Part shown: positions 1 through 8,359 of the stretch, one piece after another
Layout: every line of letters begins with the position of its first letter
Position numbering within the stretch: the stretch's first letter is position 1
Assembly: GCA_903906425.1 (NCBI GenBank)
Contig: CAIVKH010000080.1
Location: 1 to 64,000, forward strand
Length of the DNA stretch: 64,000 nt
Direction of reading: 5' to 3'
DNA from: an uncultured bacterium
GTDB lineage: Bacteria; Verrucomicrobiota; Kiritimatiellia; CAIVKH01
The notes under the pieces: generated by a model
Database searches by the model: none
Told to the model about the DNA's origin: nothing
What the model saw: only the letters and a program-made list of their open reading frames with translations
Made by a program: the position numbers and the translations under genes

Positions 1-603
1 CGGGGGCGGGGGCCCCGGCTTCAGGGGCGGGTTTTCTGCTTTGGGGGCGATTCTTTCGCAAGTTGCTGTTGTGCCGCTTTGTGCATGGTCTATCGGGGGC
101 CGGAACCCGAGTTAAATTCAATGAATTTCAGTTGTCGGACGGTGTGATTCAATTGAAGTACGGTGCGACTTCAGTTGTCGGACGCTGTGATTCAATTGAA
201 GTACGGTGCGACTTCAGTTGTCGGACGCTGTGATTCAATTGAAGCACGGTGCGACTTCAGTTGTCGGACGCCGCGTTTCAATTGTCGGACGCTGCGATTC
301 AATTGTGGCACGTTGCGTTTCAACGGGCGGACGGCGCGACTTCAATTGGCGCACGTTGCGTTTCAATTCTGCCGCGCTTCGTCTTCATGTGTTGTGCGGT
401 GCGGTTTCGTTGTACTGCGCGGCGGCGGCATCGGAATTCGTCGTGGTGCAGTCGTGCTGTGTGGGCGCACAACGGCCACACATGGCGGCGAAGCTTCCCG
501 CTGAGTCGTTTCGTGTGGCGGCACACCCGGAGGGTTCGCCCTACCCGTGGCGGTATTTTCCATCCCGTGAAAACGACCCGAATGGAACGCCGGGTGGTGC
601 GAC
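1..603. other. Non-coding region with minisatellite
   Basis: No convincing gene is visible. Open frames here are short, overlap in several frames and translate the tandem repeat into unrelated low-complexity peptides. The first 120 bases are G-rich with no recognisable motif. The 127-382 part is a tandem repeat listed separately. 383-603 is GC-rich and ends at the stop codon of the minus-strand NusG-like gene, so the region is the 3' flank of that gene. Confidence 0.6.
127..382. repeat. 21/22-bp tandem repeat (minisatellite), about 12 units
   Basis: Twelve consecutive units of 21 or 22 bp begin with TTCAATTG or TTCAGTTG and continue with a GnACGnTGnGA-like core. Unit starts are 127, 148, 170, 191, 213, 234, 256, 277, 298, 319, 341 and 362. 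Early units alternate between two variants, giving a 43-bp higher-order period that is almost identical over 127-255. Units diverge progressively towards 382. Because 43 is not a multiple of three the array is unlikely to be coding. Confidence 0.85.
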
Positions 604-1209
604 TTAGTCGATGAGTTCGATGGCGTCGGGGGGGACTTCGACCGCGAGGCCGGAGCCCATGAGTTCGACCTGGAGGATGAGCCGGCCATTCCGGCCGGCG
701 CGCTCGAAGCGGGCTTGCGCGCCTTGAAGGGGGCCGCGGGTGATGCGGCAGGGTTCGCCTGCGGCGAGGTTCTGGACGGGGCTGACATAGAGGCCGCTGG
801 AGAGGCCAGTCCAAATGTTCCATAGCTCGTGGTGGAGTTGGTCGGCCTGGCGGGGGATGCGGGGCTTGAGGACGAAGACGACGTTGCCGAGGCGGTCAAA
901 GTCGCCTTTGTCATGGTCGCCTTCGACGAAGACGAAGCCGGGGAAGAGTGGAATTTCGGAGATGCGCCGTTTTCGTCCGCTGACGGTCGGGTTGGGTACG
1001 ACGGGAAGATAGTGGGTCATCCCGCTCCTAAGAAGCCAGCGGGTCAATTTCTTTTCCCAGCGGGGGCGGGTGCGTACGCAGGTCCAGAATCGGGTCGGGC
1101 CGGGCGCCTCGCGGGTGAAAAGGTCGGCGGGGAAGAGATAGGGCTGCCGCGCGGGGGGTGCGAAGGCGGGGGCGTCTTCGCGTGGCTCGCGTCGGATCAG
1201 GTTTGGCAT
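604..1209 (-). CDS. NusG/RfaH-like transcription antiterminator
   Basis: A 201-residue protein with a NusG N-terminal (NGN) domain at about residues 40-115 (FWTCVRTRPRWEKKL, then a PLFPGFVFVEGD strand) and a C-terminal KOW segment (LAAGEPCRITRGPLQGAQARF) at about 145-170. In the family, specialised NusG paralogues such as RfaH and UpxY bind RNA polymerase and let it read through long polysaccharide operons. A roughly 40-residue N-terminal extension precedes the NGN domain; no strong ribosome site precedes the ATG, so a later start is possible. It is the last gene of a minus-strand regulatory block next to an EPS operon of more than 20 kb, which fits an antitermination role. Role is inferred from family and context. 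Confidence 0.85.
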   Translation of the reverse strand: MPNLIRREPREDAPAFAPPARQPYLFPADLFTREAPGPTRFWTCVRTRPRWEKKLTRWLLRSGMTHYLPVVPNPTVSGRKRRISEIPLFPGFVFVEGDHDKGDFDRLGNVVFVLKPRIPRQADQLHHELWNIWTGLSSGLYVSPVQNLAAGEPCRITRGPLQGAQARFERAGRNGRLILQVELMGSGLAVEVPPDAIELID

Positions 1210-1253
1210 TTGGGAGTCCGTGATGTTTGCGGCGGGTTGCGCGATGGGGGCAG

Positions 1254-2726
1254 CTACTTGCCTGGTGTGCCGATGGAGAGGGTGGCGAGTTTGCGGTAGA
1301 GCTTGGCGCGGCTGAGGCCCAGCAGGCGCGCCGCAGCGGCGAGGTTGCCGTCGGCTTTTGCCATGGCCCGGCAGATTAGTGCGCGCTCGGCTTCGGCCAT
1401 GTTGAGGGGAAGTTCGTTGCCGGCTGCCTCGGATGGTTGGGCTCCGGCTGCGGGGGCGATGCCGGGGGAGGTGGCGGCCGACGGCGCGGTGGATCGTGCG
1501 ATGGAGCCGATGCGAAGAAAATGGAGATGTTCAACGCCAACCGGACGGCCGGCGCTTTCAAGCAGGGCGCGCTCAATCATGTTCTTGAGTTCGCGGATGT
1601 TTCCGGGGAAGTCGTGTTCGCGCAGGGCGGCAAGGGCCGCGTCAGTTATGACAGGCTTGGCGATGCCCATCTCGGCGGAGAGGAGGCGGGCGAAGTGATC
1701 GGCGAGCAGCGGAATGTCGGCCTTGCGCTCGCGCAGGGGAGGCACGATGAAGTTGAAGGCGGCAAGCCGATACAAAAGGTCGGAGCGGAAGGTCCCGGCG
1801 GCAATCTTTGCGGACAGGTCGGCGTTGGTGGCGGCGATGACGCGGACATCGACGGTGCGGCCGATGCTCTTGCCAACCGGAACGACCAGCCCATCTTCAA
1901 GAACGCGGAGCAGTTTGATCTGCACGACGTGAGGCATATCGCCGATTTCGTCGAGGAAGATGGTGCCGCCGTCCGCGGTGGCGAAGCAGCCTTCGCGGTC
2001 GGCAATGGCGCCGGTGAACGAGCCGCGGGAGTGACCGAAGAGTGTGGATTCGGCAAGTTCGGCGGGGATGGCGGAGCAGTTGACAGGGACAAAGGGACGG
2101 ACGGAGCGCTGGCTGCCGAAGTGAATCGCGCGCGCGACAAGCTCCTTTCCCGTACCACTCTCGCCGTTGATCAGGACAGAGGTCTGGGCGGAGCGCTGCA
2201 GCATCTCGATGTCGGCGATGACCTTTTTGACGGCGGCGGATTTGCCGATGAATGCGCCGATGCCCCAGCGCCTGGCTTCCTGACGGGAGATGAAGGAGAG
2301 CTGGTCAGCGTAGCGATTTCGCTCCTGGACGACCGTGCGGTAGCGTACGGTGCGCTTTATGGCGGCGATCATATTGTCGCCGTCGATGGGTTTCTCAAAG
2401 AAATCAAATGCGCCGAGGCGCAGCGCGCGAATCGCGTCGTCTTTATTGGAAGAGCCAGAAAGGATGATGACGTCGGTGGTGGGGGCGTGCTTGCGGATAT
2501 ATTCGAGCACGGCCAGTCCGTCCATGCCGGGCATGCGCAGGTCGGTGATGAGAATGTCAGGCAGCGTCGAGTCGAGGCTCTTGATGAACGCGGCGGAGTC
2601 GGAATAGGCCTGAACATCGCATTTGAGCAGCCGGATCGTGCCAGCGACTGCGGAAAGCGACCGCGGGTCGTCATCCAGCACGGCAATGCGTACGTTCTCC
2701 TCGGTGTCGATATCGGGTTTGTTCAA
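1254..2726 (-). CDS. Sigma-54-dependent response regulator, NtrC family
   Basis: A 490-residue protein in NtrC order. The receiver domain (about 12-125) has acidic residues DDD 18-20, phospho-acceptor Asp62 and Lys112. The AAA+ domain has Walker A 188-194 (GESGTGK), the sigma-54 contact loop as GSFTGA (235-240) and Walker B around 253-263. A Fis-type helix-turn-helix lies near the C terminus (NLAAAARLLGLSRAKLYRKL). The start is a TTG preceded by GGAG eight bases upstream; no better ATG is in frame. It should activate -24/-12 promoters after phosphorylation, most likely by the adjacent hybrid kinase. The candidate sigma-54 promoter at 7459-7474 makes the EPS operon the obvious target (inference). 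GSFTGA is a mild variant of the usual GAFTGA. Confidence 0.93.
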   Translation of the reverse strand: MNKPDIDTEENVRIAVLDDDPRSLSAVAGTIRLLKCDVQAYSDSAAFIKSLDSTLPDILITDLRMPGMDGLAVLEYIRKHAPTTDVIILSGSSNKDDAIRALRLGAFDFFEKPIDGDNMIAAIKRTVRYRTVVQERNRYADQLSFISRQEARRWGIGAFIGKSAAVKKVIADIEMLQRSAQTSVLINGESGTGKELVARAIHFGSQRSVRPFVPVNCSAIPAELAESTLFGHSRGSFTGAIADREGCFATADGGTIFLDEIGDMPHVVQIKLLRVLEDGLVVPVGKSIGRTVDVRVIAATNADLSAKIAAGTFRSDLLYRLAAFNFIVPPLRERKADIPLLADHFARLLSAEMGIAKPVITDAALAALREHDFPGNIRELKNMIERALLESAGRPVGVEHLHFLRIGSIARSTAPSAATSPGIAPAAGAQPSEAAGNELPLNMAEAERALICRAMAKADGNLAAAARLLGLSRAKLYRKLATLSIGTPGK

Positions 2727-2829
2727 AGCGTCTCCATTGACTGAATCTCATCATCCCCCCTGTTACGAATTGTCCTTACGAATCAAAATTCGTCACTCCA
2801 CGTATAACAAGGCACGCTTTTTCGTTCAA

Positions 2830-2876
2830 CTCCAATGATTGGAAACCAGCGCGCGGCACATTTCCAATGATTGGAA
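2830..2876. repeat. Palindrome doublet 1
   Basis: Two copies of the 15-bp palindrome, at 2830-2844 (first base C instead of T) and 2862-2876 (perfect, TTCCAATGATTGGAA), start-to-start spacing 32 bp. It lies 38 bp past the stop of the minus-strand hybrid kinase and about 100 bp ahead of the NtrC-like gene. Confidence 0.9.
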
Positions 2877-2914
2877 GTTGAAGGTGTTGCAATGCGCGCG
2901 CAGGGCGCGGGGCG

Positions 2915-4546
2915 TCAGCGGGCCTTCTTGCTGACCTTTTCAATGACTTGGCGGAGTTCATCAGGGGTGGCGGGTTTTCCGACGATGTCGTCAACGCCCT
3001 CGGGTCGTTGCAGGCGGAAGTTCATCAGGTCGCCAAAGCCGGTGAGCATGATGACGGAGGTGCGCGGCGATACGGCCTTGATCGCGCGCGCCACCTCATC
3101 GCCGTTCATGCCGGGCATGGCGCGGTCGGTCATCACCAGGTCGAAGCTGCCTTTTCGGGCCTGATGGAGGGCCTCATTTCCGTCGTGCGCAAGGGTGACG
3201 GCGTGGCCGTCGGTTTCGAGGCATTGCTTCAGGAGGCGGCGGGTGACTTCCTCGTCATCGACCACGAGGATCCGCTGCGGACAGATGGCCGGCACGGCCA
3301 CCGGCAGCGGCCAACGGGCATTTGCGTCTTTACGTTCATTGATCGGCAGACGGATTTCAAATGCCGATCCCCTGCCCGGTTCGCTGGTGACGCGGATCGT
3401 GCCGCCGTGGCGCGAGACGATGCCATAACAAACGGCAAGGCCCAGCCCGGAGCCATGTTCGCCCTTGGTCGTGAAGAACGGTTCGAAGCATCTGCGCCGA
3501 ACCTCGGCGGTCATACCGACGCCGTTGTCGCGAACGGTGATCAGGCCCCAGGCATCCTCGCGGCGGGCGCTGATCTGGATCACACCGTCTTTCGGGATCG
3601 AATGCACCGCGTTGATGATCAGGTTGGTGATGACTTCGCGGATGGCCGATTCGTTGGCCATGATTCTCGGCAGATCAATGCGATCAGCCTCGATGCGGAT
3701 GTTCCGGCCCTCGGCCTGCGCCTGTACGCTCCACGCGGGCATGGTGAGCTTGACGGCCTGTCCGACGAGATCTTTGACGGATACCTCGCGGGCTTCCAGT
3801 GGTTCGGAAGGGCGGTAAAACTCTCGCAGGCGCCGGACGATCTCGCGGGCATCCAGTGCCGCCGATTTGATGTCTTCGAGGCCGCGAATAACCTCCTCGT
3901 GCTGGTTGAGAAGATCGGGGTTTGACAGGAGTCTATGTGGCACCATCAAGATCGGCATCAGGATATTGTTGAAATCGTGGGCGATCCCGCTGGCAAGTTG
4001 CCCGAGGGCGTTGATGCGTTCCTGCTGGATGACTTGCGCCTGCGTCGTGGTGATTTGATCGAGTGCCTCCTGGAGCTGGCGGTTGGCCTCGCACAGATCG
4101 GCGGCGCGCTCTTCGACCAGCCGCGCAAGTTCCTCTTTATGGTGGCGCTCCGCCAAGGCCAAACGGTCGCGCTCGTCGTTGACGACCTTCAGGCGCATGG
4201 CATTGCCGACGGACCGCAAGACGGCCGATTTGTTCACCGGCTTGGCAAGGTAGTCGAAGGCGCCGTAGCGCAGCGCTTCGGATGCGGTCTCGACGCTCGG
4301 TCCGCCGGTCATCATGATCACCTGCGTTCCCGGCGATGTCCGCCGGATCAAATGGAGCAGGTCCACGCCGGACATATCCGGCATGATGATATCGGAGATG
4401 ACGACGTCATAGACCTTCTCCCCAAGCAGCTGCTGTGCAACGCCGACATCTTCGGCGACGTCCACCTCATAGCCCTCGTTCCTCAGAAAGGCCTGAAATG
4501 TGATGCGGACATTCTTTTCATCATCGACGACCAACACTCGTGCCAT
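2915..4546 (-). CDS. Hybrid sensor histidine kinase with two receiver domains
   Basis: A 543-residue cytoplasmic protein with no membrane segment. Order: receiver (1-120, phospho-acceptor Asp52, Lys102), a charged coiled coil (about 120-180), a HisKA domain with H-box AHDFNN (His190), a HATPase_c domain (DNGVGM and GSGLGLAVCYGI boxes), and a second receiver (425-543, Asp474, Lys524). The start is placed at the ATG with GAGAGG ten bases upstream; a longer in-frame extension to 4633 lacks such a site. Input comes from another kinase phosphorylating the N-terminal receiver rather than from its own sensor. Two neighbours are candidate partners: the fusion protein at 4766-6982, which has a DHp domain but no ATPase domain, and the NtrC-type regulator at 1254-2726 as output. 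Confidence 0.93.
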   Translation of the reverse strand: MARVLVVDDEKNVRITFQAFLRNEGYEVDVAEDVGVAQQLLGEKVYDVVISDIIMPDMSGVDLLHLIRRTSPGTQVIMMTGGPSVETASEALRYGAFDYLAKPVNKSAVLRSVGNAMRLKVVNDERDRLALAERHHKEELARLVEERAADLCEANRQLQEALDQITTTQAQVIQQERINALGQLASGIAHDFNNILMPILMVPHRLLSNPDLLNQHEEVIRGLEDIKSAALDAREIVRRLREFYRPSEPLEAREVSVKDLVGQAVKLTMPAWSVQAQAEGRNIRIEADRIDLPRIMANESAIREVITNLIINAVHSIPKDGVIQISARREDAWGLITVRDNGVGMTAEVRRRCFEPFFTTKGEHGSGLGLAVCYGIVSRHGGTIRVTSEPGRGSAFEIRLPINERKDANARWPLPVAVPAICPQRILVVDDEEVTRRLLKQCLETDGHAVTLAHDGNEALHQARKGSFDLVMTDRAMPGMNGDEVARAIKAVSPRTSVIMLTGFGDLMNFRLQRPEGVDDIVGKPATPDELRQVIEKVSKKAR

Positions 4547-4701
4547 AGAAAGAATCCTCTCGTTGAAAGGTCCAGTGCGGCCGGCAACATCCGGCGGCCA
4601 GTCAATTCGCTTCATATGCGGATTCTGGATCACAGCGAAATTCTCCGCCTGCCGGTCCGTGTCACAAACTTTCGGCCAGCCCCTGCCCGGTCTCGCCGGA
4701 T

Positions 4702-4748
4702 TGCCAATGATTGGAAAACTCCGTGGCGCAGATTTCCAATGATTGGAA
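4702..4748. repeat. Palindrome doublet 2
   Basis: Copies at 4702-4716 (second base G instead of T) and 4734-4748 (perfect), spacing 32 bp. It begins 17 bp beyond the stop codon of the minus-strand WecA fusion gene and precedes the hybrid kinase gene. Confidence 0.9.
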
Positions 4749-4765
4749 AGTGAGGCGACATTTCT

Positions 4766-6982
4766 TCAACCGTTGTCAGGATCTTTGCGACTGGTCGCGG
4801 CGGACAATTCCGCTGCGCGTCGTTCCGCCGCCGCCGCCGTTGCCGCCATGGCCGCCGCGGTCACACATGGCTGCTTGAAATCCATGAACTGGCGGACAGT
4901 GGCGGCGATCCGCTCGCTTTCGCGGAGGATCTCGCCGCTGTATTCGTGCAGCGGGCTCGATCCATCCATCCGCTCCCGGATCAACTGCGCATAATTGATG
5001 ATGCCGTTGAGCGGGTTGTTGATCTCGTGGGCCATGCCGTTGAGAGCGGGGCCGCGGGAATCCTTCGGTCCGGTTTCCTGCCGCAGAAGATCGTCTATAC
5101 CCTGCGCCTTCGTCTCGGACTGCCAGCAGAAGACCGCGACATCGCGCCGGTCCACGACCTCCAGCAACCGCACCCAGGTGTCGTCGGTCAGATCGACGGT
5201 CGTCACGATCTCGCGGATCCCGTGGGCGGTGATGAGTTCATTTAGTTTGCCCACGCCGCCGAGTACCCGGTAGCCGTGAACGGTGCAGCCGGCGAGCGCT
5301 TCGTTGTCATCAAGCAGTCCGATGACGTTACGCATGGGAAGGCGCTGCTCGGCAAACATGGTCTTGGCCTTGAGGAAGAGCGTGCAGTTTGAGCCGGCGC
5401 CATAGACGAGCGTCGGAATTGTCTCAACGCCTGGAATGGAACTGCGTCGCAAAAGCAAGGGCAGCACATCGCGGACGACGCACGGAACCAGCCGCATTCC
5501 GGTGATGGCAATTCCCGTCAGGCTCCAGAAAAGGTACGCCTCGTAAAGCGGCGAGGGGGCGACCCCCATACACATGTGGATATCGAGCGCAGAACTGACC
5601 AGCGCCCCGCCGGCTAGGGCGACAATCAGCATGAAGAATTCCGCCGGCCGGGCCCGCGTCCAAAGGCGCCCGTAGGTGCGGCTCGCCACCAGAAACAGGA
5701 ACGGAATGCCGATCCAGATCGGCACATGGCTCAGCCACAAGATGCGAAACGGAATGGTGGAAGTTTCGTGCGCGACGCTAACCGTGAGGATCAGCGCCAG
5801 TGCAAAGATCGCCACATCCGCCAGTGGAAACGCGATGACCGCCAGCGTGCGCGCCGACGGACGTTGCAGCCCGCGAACCAGTGCCAGCCCGCTGTCCCAA
5901 AGCTCCACCTGCACGATGTGCCGGACGATCAGATACACCGCTGCGACAAATGCGACCAGGTAGATCGTAAGGCTCCACGAATGGAACGCGATCGAAAGCA
6001 GGCCGACGCTCATCATGGCTGCCGCCGTCACATACAGCATCGTCGCCACGCGCCGCTGCGACAGCAGGCTGCGCAACAGCCGGTGATGCAGGTGATCCTT
6101 GTCGGCTTCAAACATCTTCGAATTGCCGTTGACGCGGCCCTCGAAGCTCAGCCGGATGCGCCGTGCGCTGCGGCGCCAGATTGCAAGGATGGTGTCGAAG
6201 ATTGGTACGCCCGCCGCCAGCAATGGCACCGCCAGCGTTGTCACTGCGGCATTCTTCGAGTTCGTACACAGGCTGGCCGCCGCAAGCGTGAAGCCGAGAA
6301 ACATGCTGCCTGTGTCGCCCAGAAAAACGCGCGCCGGATTGAAATTGTAGCGGAGGAATCCGAGACACGCGCCGAGCAGGCCCAACATCACCAGCGAATC
6401 GCCCGGCATGTGCCGCAACACGAACGCACCCGCCATTCCGGCTGCCGCGATGGCTGAAAGGCCCGACGCCAGGCCATCCAGACCGTCGATCAGGTTGAAC
6501 GCGTTGACGAATCCGACGCACCAGAAGACCACGAGGCAGACATCGAGGAACATCGGCAGGCGCGTGCTGAAAAGATTCCCGAAACTGAGCTGGCCGGCAT
6601 ACAGCCCCAGCGCCGCGATGACCTGGCAACCCAACTTCACCCGCGGTGACATACCCCACCGGTCATCGATCTGTCCGACGATGGTAAGGAAGATCGACGA
6701 TGGAAGGAACCCCAGCCACCACGTCACTGAAAGCGTGTTTTCGAAAGGCTGCCACGGCAGGAAATAGATGGCGGCACAGGCGGCGTGAAAAGAGATCACC
6801 ACCGCCAGACCGCCTCCGCGCGGAATGACACCTTTGTGAATGCGCCGCTCGTCCGGGCGGTCCACCATGCCGACAGCCTTGGCGAACTTCATCACCAGCG
6901 GCGTGAGGAAATAGGCCGCCAGGAGACCGACGAGCGGAATCACGAGATACTTGGCGATGACTTGAAGATGATCGAACATCAC
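4766..6982 (-). CDS. WecA-type phosphoglycosyltransferase fused to Rossmann domain and orphan histidine-kinase DHp domain
   Basis: A 738-residue (737 from the ATG at 6979) triple fusion. The N-terminal part (about 1-370) is a WecA/TagO-like polyprenyl-phosphate sugar-1-phosphate transferase: multiple membrane segments, VDRPDERRIHKG, QIDDRWG, NAFNLIDGLDGLA, FLGDTGSMFLG and HLHHRLL. More membrane helices follow, then a CapD-like nucleotide-binding domain (about 510-630, LVYGAGSN). The C-terminal 90 residues are a HisKA/DHp domain with H-box GMAHEINNPLNGI (His652), but the protein ends about 35 residues after the second helix, so there is no HATPase domain. In the family the first domain loads the first sugar onto undecaprenyl phosphate. 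The DHp may accept phosphate in trans or dock the neighbouring hybrid kinase (inference). A possible sigma-54 promoter lies immediately upstream. Confidence 0.88.
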   Translation of the reverse strand: MMFDHLQVIAKYLVIPLVGLLAAYFLTPLVMKFAKAVGMVDRPDERRIHKGVIPRGGGLAVVISFHAACAAIYFLPWQPFENTLSVTWWLGFLPSSIFLTIVGQIDDRWGMSPRVKLGCQVIAALGLYAGQLSFGNLFSTRLPMFLDVCLVVFWCVGFVNAFNLIDGLDGLASGLSAIAAAGMAGAFVLRHMPGDSLVMLGLLGACLGFLRYNFNPARVFLGDTGSMFLGFTLAAASLCTNSKNAAVTTLAVPLLAAGVPIFDTILAIWRRSARRIRLSFEGRVNGNSKMFEADKDHLHHRLLRSLLSQRRVATMLYVTAAAMMSVGLLSIAFHSWSLTIYLVAFVAAVYLIVRHIVQVELWDSGLALVRGLQRPSARTLAVIAFPLADVAIFALALILTVSVAHETSTIPFRILWLSHVPIWIGIPFLFLVASRTYGRLWTRARPAEFFMLIVALAGGALVSSALDIHMCMGVAPSPLYEAYLFWSLTGIAITGMRLVPCVVRDVLPLLLRRSSIPGVETIPTLVYGAGSNCTLFLKAKTMFAEQRLPMRNVIGLLDDNEALAGCTVHGYRVLGGVGKLNELITAHGIREIVTTVDLTDDTWVRLLEVVDRRDVAVFCWQSETKAQGIDDLLRQETGPKDSRGPALNGMAHEINNPLNGIINYAQLIRERMDGSSPLHEYSGEILRESERIAATVRQFMDFKQPCVTAAAMAATAAAAERRAAELSAATSRKDPDNG

Positions 6983-6995
6983 ATCCGCGCATATC

Positions 6996-7011
6996 GCACA
7001 CCGCGTGCCAA
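6996..7011 (-). promoter_or_regulatory. Candidate sigma-54 promoter for the WecA fusion gene
   Basis: On the minus strand TTGGCACGCGGTGTGC matches the -24 element perfectly (TTGGCACG); the -12 element is GTGC instead of TTGC, with GG and GC ten bases apart as required. The predicted start of transcription is about 6984, only two to five bases before the GTG/ATG start codons at 6982/6979, so a transcript from it would be leaderless. That proximity lowers confidence. Confidence 0.45.
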
Positions 7012-7230
7012 GACCTGCCTAATCTACTTCTGGCTAGCCTGCAATTTATTATGAAGAATGACTCGCGACGTCCCAAGATCTGGATGTGTCCGGAATGGCC
7101 GGTTTGTCTCTTTCCGCACACACCTGCAATGCCGTCTCCCGCCTGACCGGTCGACGGTTTCTCCGAGGACGTTTCGAGATCACTGTAATGAATTCGCAAG
7201 CGCGTTGGGATAGCGCGCGCACCACCCTTT

Positions 7231-7278
7231 TTCCAATGATTGGAAGTTTCCGTAGTCGCTTGTTTCCAATGATTGGAA
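7231..7278. repeat. Palindrome doublet 3
   Basis: Two perfect copies of TTCCAATGATTGGAA at 7231-7245 and 7264-7278, spacing 33 bp. One of only two doublets in a divergent promoter region rather than next to a stop codon. Confidence 0.92.
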
Positions 7279-7458
7279 ACCATCTGGTGATTCGTCATCC
7301 AACCGCCAGAACCTGATCGTCTTTCCGCCCATCTTTGTCACCGCGGGTGTGCGAAGTGAGACAAATCGGGCATTTCGGACACTTTTCGACGGCCTCGATG
7401 CGAGCAGGCTCATTTGCGCAACGTTCATGATTGGAATGTTTAGTGATTTATCGTCGGC

Positions 7459-7474
7459 TTGGCATGATGTTTGC
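7459..7474 (+). promoter_or_regulatory. Sigma-54 (-24/-12) promoter of the EPS operon
   Basis: TTGGCATGATGTTTGC matches the consensus TTGGCACG-N4-TTGC with a single change (C to T in the -24 box). GG (7461-7462) and GC (7473-7474) are exactly ten bases apart. It lies about 155 bp ahead of the export lipoprotein gene. An NtrC-family activator and a hybrid kinase are encoded nearby, giving a complete regulatory circuit. Confidence 0.75.
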
Positions 7475-7628
7475 GAATGGAGACGCCGGCTTGTTCGTTG
7501 CGACGGTTCTTGCCGCATGCTGTCGCACGGCCCTGCCTGAGTGACCGGGTGATTTTCGGGTGCGGCATGAGTTGCCTGCGGTGTGCCCAGATAAGGTGGG
7601 CTTTGGACAGGGCGAGCAAGAGGGTGTG

Positions 7629-8357
7629 ATGATGAATATTCCGTTTATCTTTCGAGGTCTGTTGCGTGGGGCGGGAGTTCTCGCCGCCGCCGTCGCGATG
7701 GTTTGCGAAGTTGGTTGCCAGTCGTGGCGGCCAGCGTCGTCGTGTGATCGCGGCGCGTCGCGGACATCAATGCCTGTGGTGGCGAAGGCAACGGAACCGG
7801 CAATGGGTGGTCCGCGGGACGCTGAGGCGGCCAAATTGCGTGCGGGGCTCGTGGTGAATGTGTCGGTGCTCGTGGCGGGCAAGAAGGAAATCGAGGAGAC
7901 GGGCAAGCGGGTATCGGACAATGGGACGATGGTGCTGCCGCTGCTCGGAACGCTGGAGGTGGCGGACATCTCGCTGGAGGAACTGGGCACGAAACTGACG
8001 GGGCTCTATCGGAAATACTATGTTGAACCGCAGGTGCTGGTGGAGTTCGTGCGGGATGCGAATACGGAGGGTATCTCGCCGTGGGGATTTGTGACGGTGC
8101 TTGGACGCGTGAAGAATCCTGGGCGCATCGCGCTCCCGGCAACGCACGATATGACGGTGAGCGGCTCCATCCAGAAGGCGGGCGGTTTCAATACAAGCGC
8201 GAAGTCGGATGCGATCATTGTCACGCGACGTGGTGAGAACGGAAAGATCGAGACGCGGCAGATTGATCTGGATGCGGTGGGCGCGGATGGCCGTACGCAA
8301 GATGACATCGTTATCCAATCCAGCGATGTGGTCTATGTTCCGGAGGCGAGGTTCTAG
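7629..8357 (+). CDS. Polysaccharide export protein, Wza-like
   Basis: About 242 residues from the ATG at 7629, chosen over an upstream GTG at 7560 because AAGAGGG sits just ahead of it and the N terminus then becomes a clean signal peptide (hydrophobic stretch followed by VGC, a loose lipobox). Mature protein: Poly_export domain (residues about 65-130; RVSDNGTMVLPLLGTLEVADIS and KYYVEPQVLVEFV) followed by an SLBB domain (VTVLGRVKNPGRIALP and AGGFNTSAKSDAIIVTRR). Family members form the outer-membrane export channel. First gene of the EPS operon, directly downstream of the sigma-54 promoter. Shorter than E. coli Wza, as usual for lineages that pair it with a separate barrel such as the one at 38260-39489. 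Confidence 0.9.
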   Translation: MMNIPFIFRGLLRGAGVLAAAVAMVCEVGCQSWRPASSCDRGASRTSMPVVAKATEPAMGGPRDAEAAKLRAGLVVNVSVLVAGKKEIEETGKRVSDNGTMVLPLLGTLEVADISLEELGTKLTGLYRKYYVEPQVLVEFVRDANTEGISPWGFVTVLGRVKNPGRIALPATHDMTVSGSIQKAGGFNTSAKSDAIIVTRRGENGKIETRQIDLDAVGADGRTQDDIVIQSSDVVYVPEARF

Positions 8358-8359
8358 AA

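Larger units (their letters stand above)
6983..7628. other. Divergent control region of the EPS locus
   Basis: This 646-bp gap separates the minus-strand regulatory block from the plus-strand EPS operon. It holds two sigma-54-like promoters facing outward (6996-7011 and 7459-7474), palindrome doublet 3 (7231-7278), a weak dyad TTTGTCAC / GTGAGACAAA (7334-7341 and 7356-7365) that could be an activator site, and a half palindrome around 7425-7436. No gene is supported; the open frames present have no protein-like character. Confidence 0.6.

Noticed and set aside
163-614. Short overlapping open frames in the minisatellite
   Set aside because: They are the same repeat read in three frames, with no start signals or family similarity.
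1437-2744. Plus-strand 435-residue open frame opposite the NtrC-like gene
   Set aside because: It is a GC-driven shadow of a strongly recognisable gene on the minus strand.
7425-7436. TTCATGATTGGAA as another palindrome copy
   Set aside because: Only one half matches and there is no partner 32 bp away.
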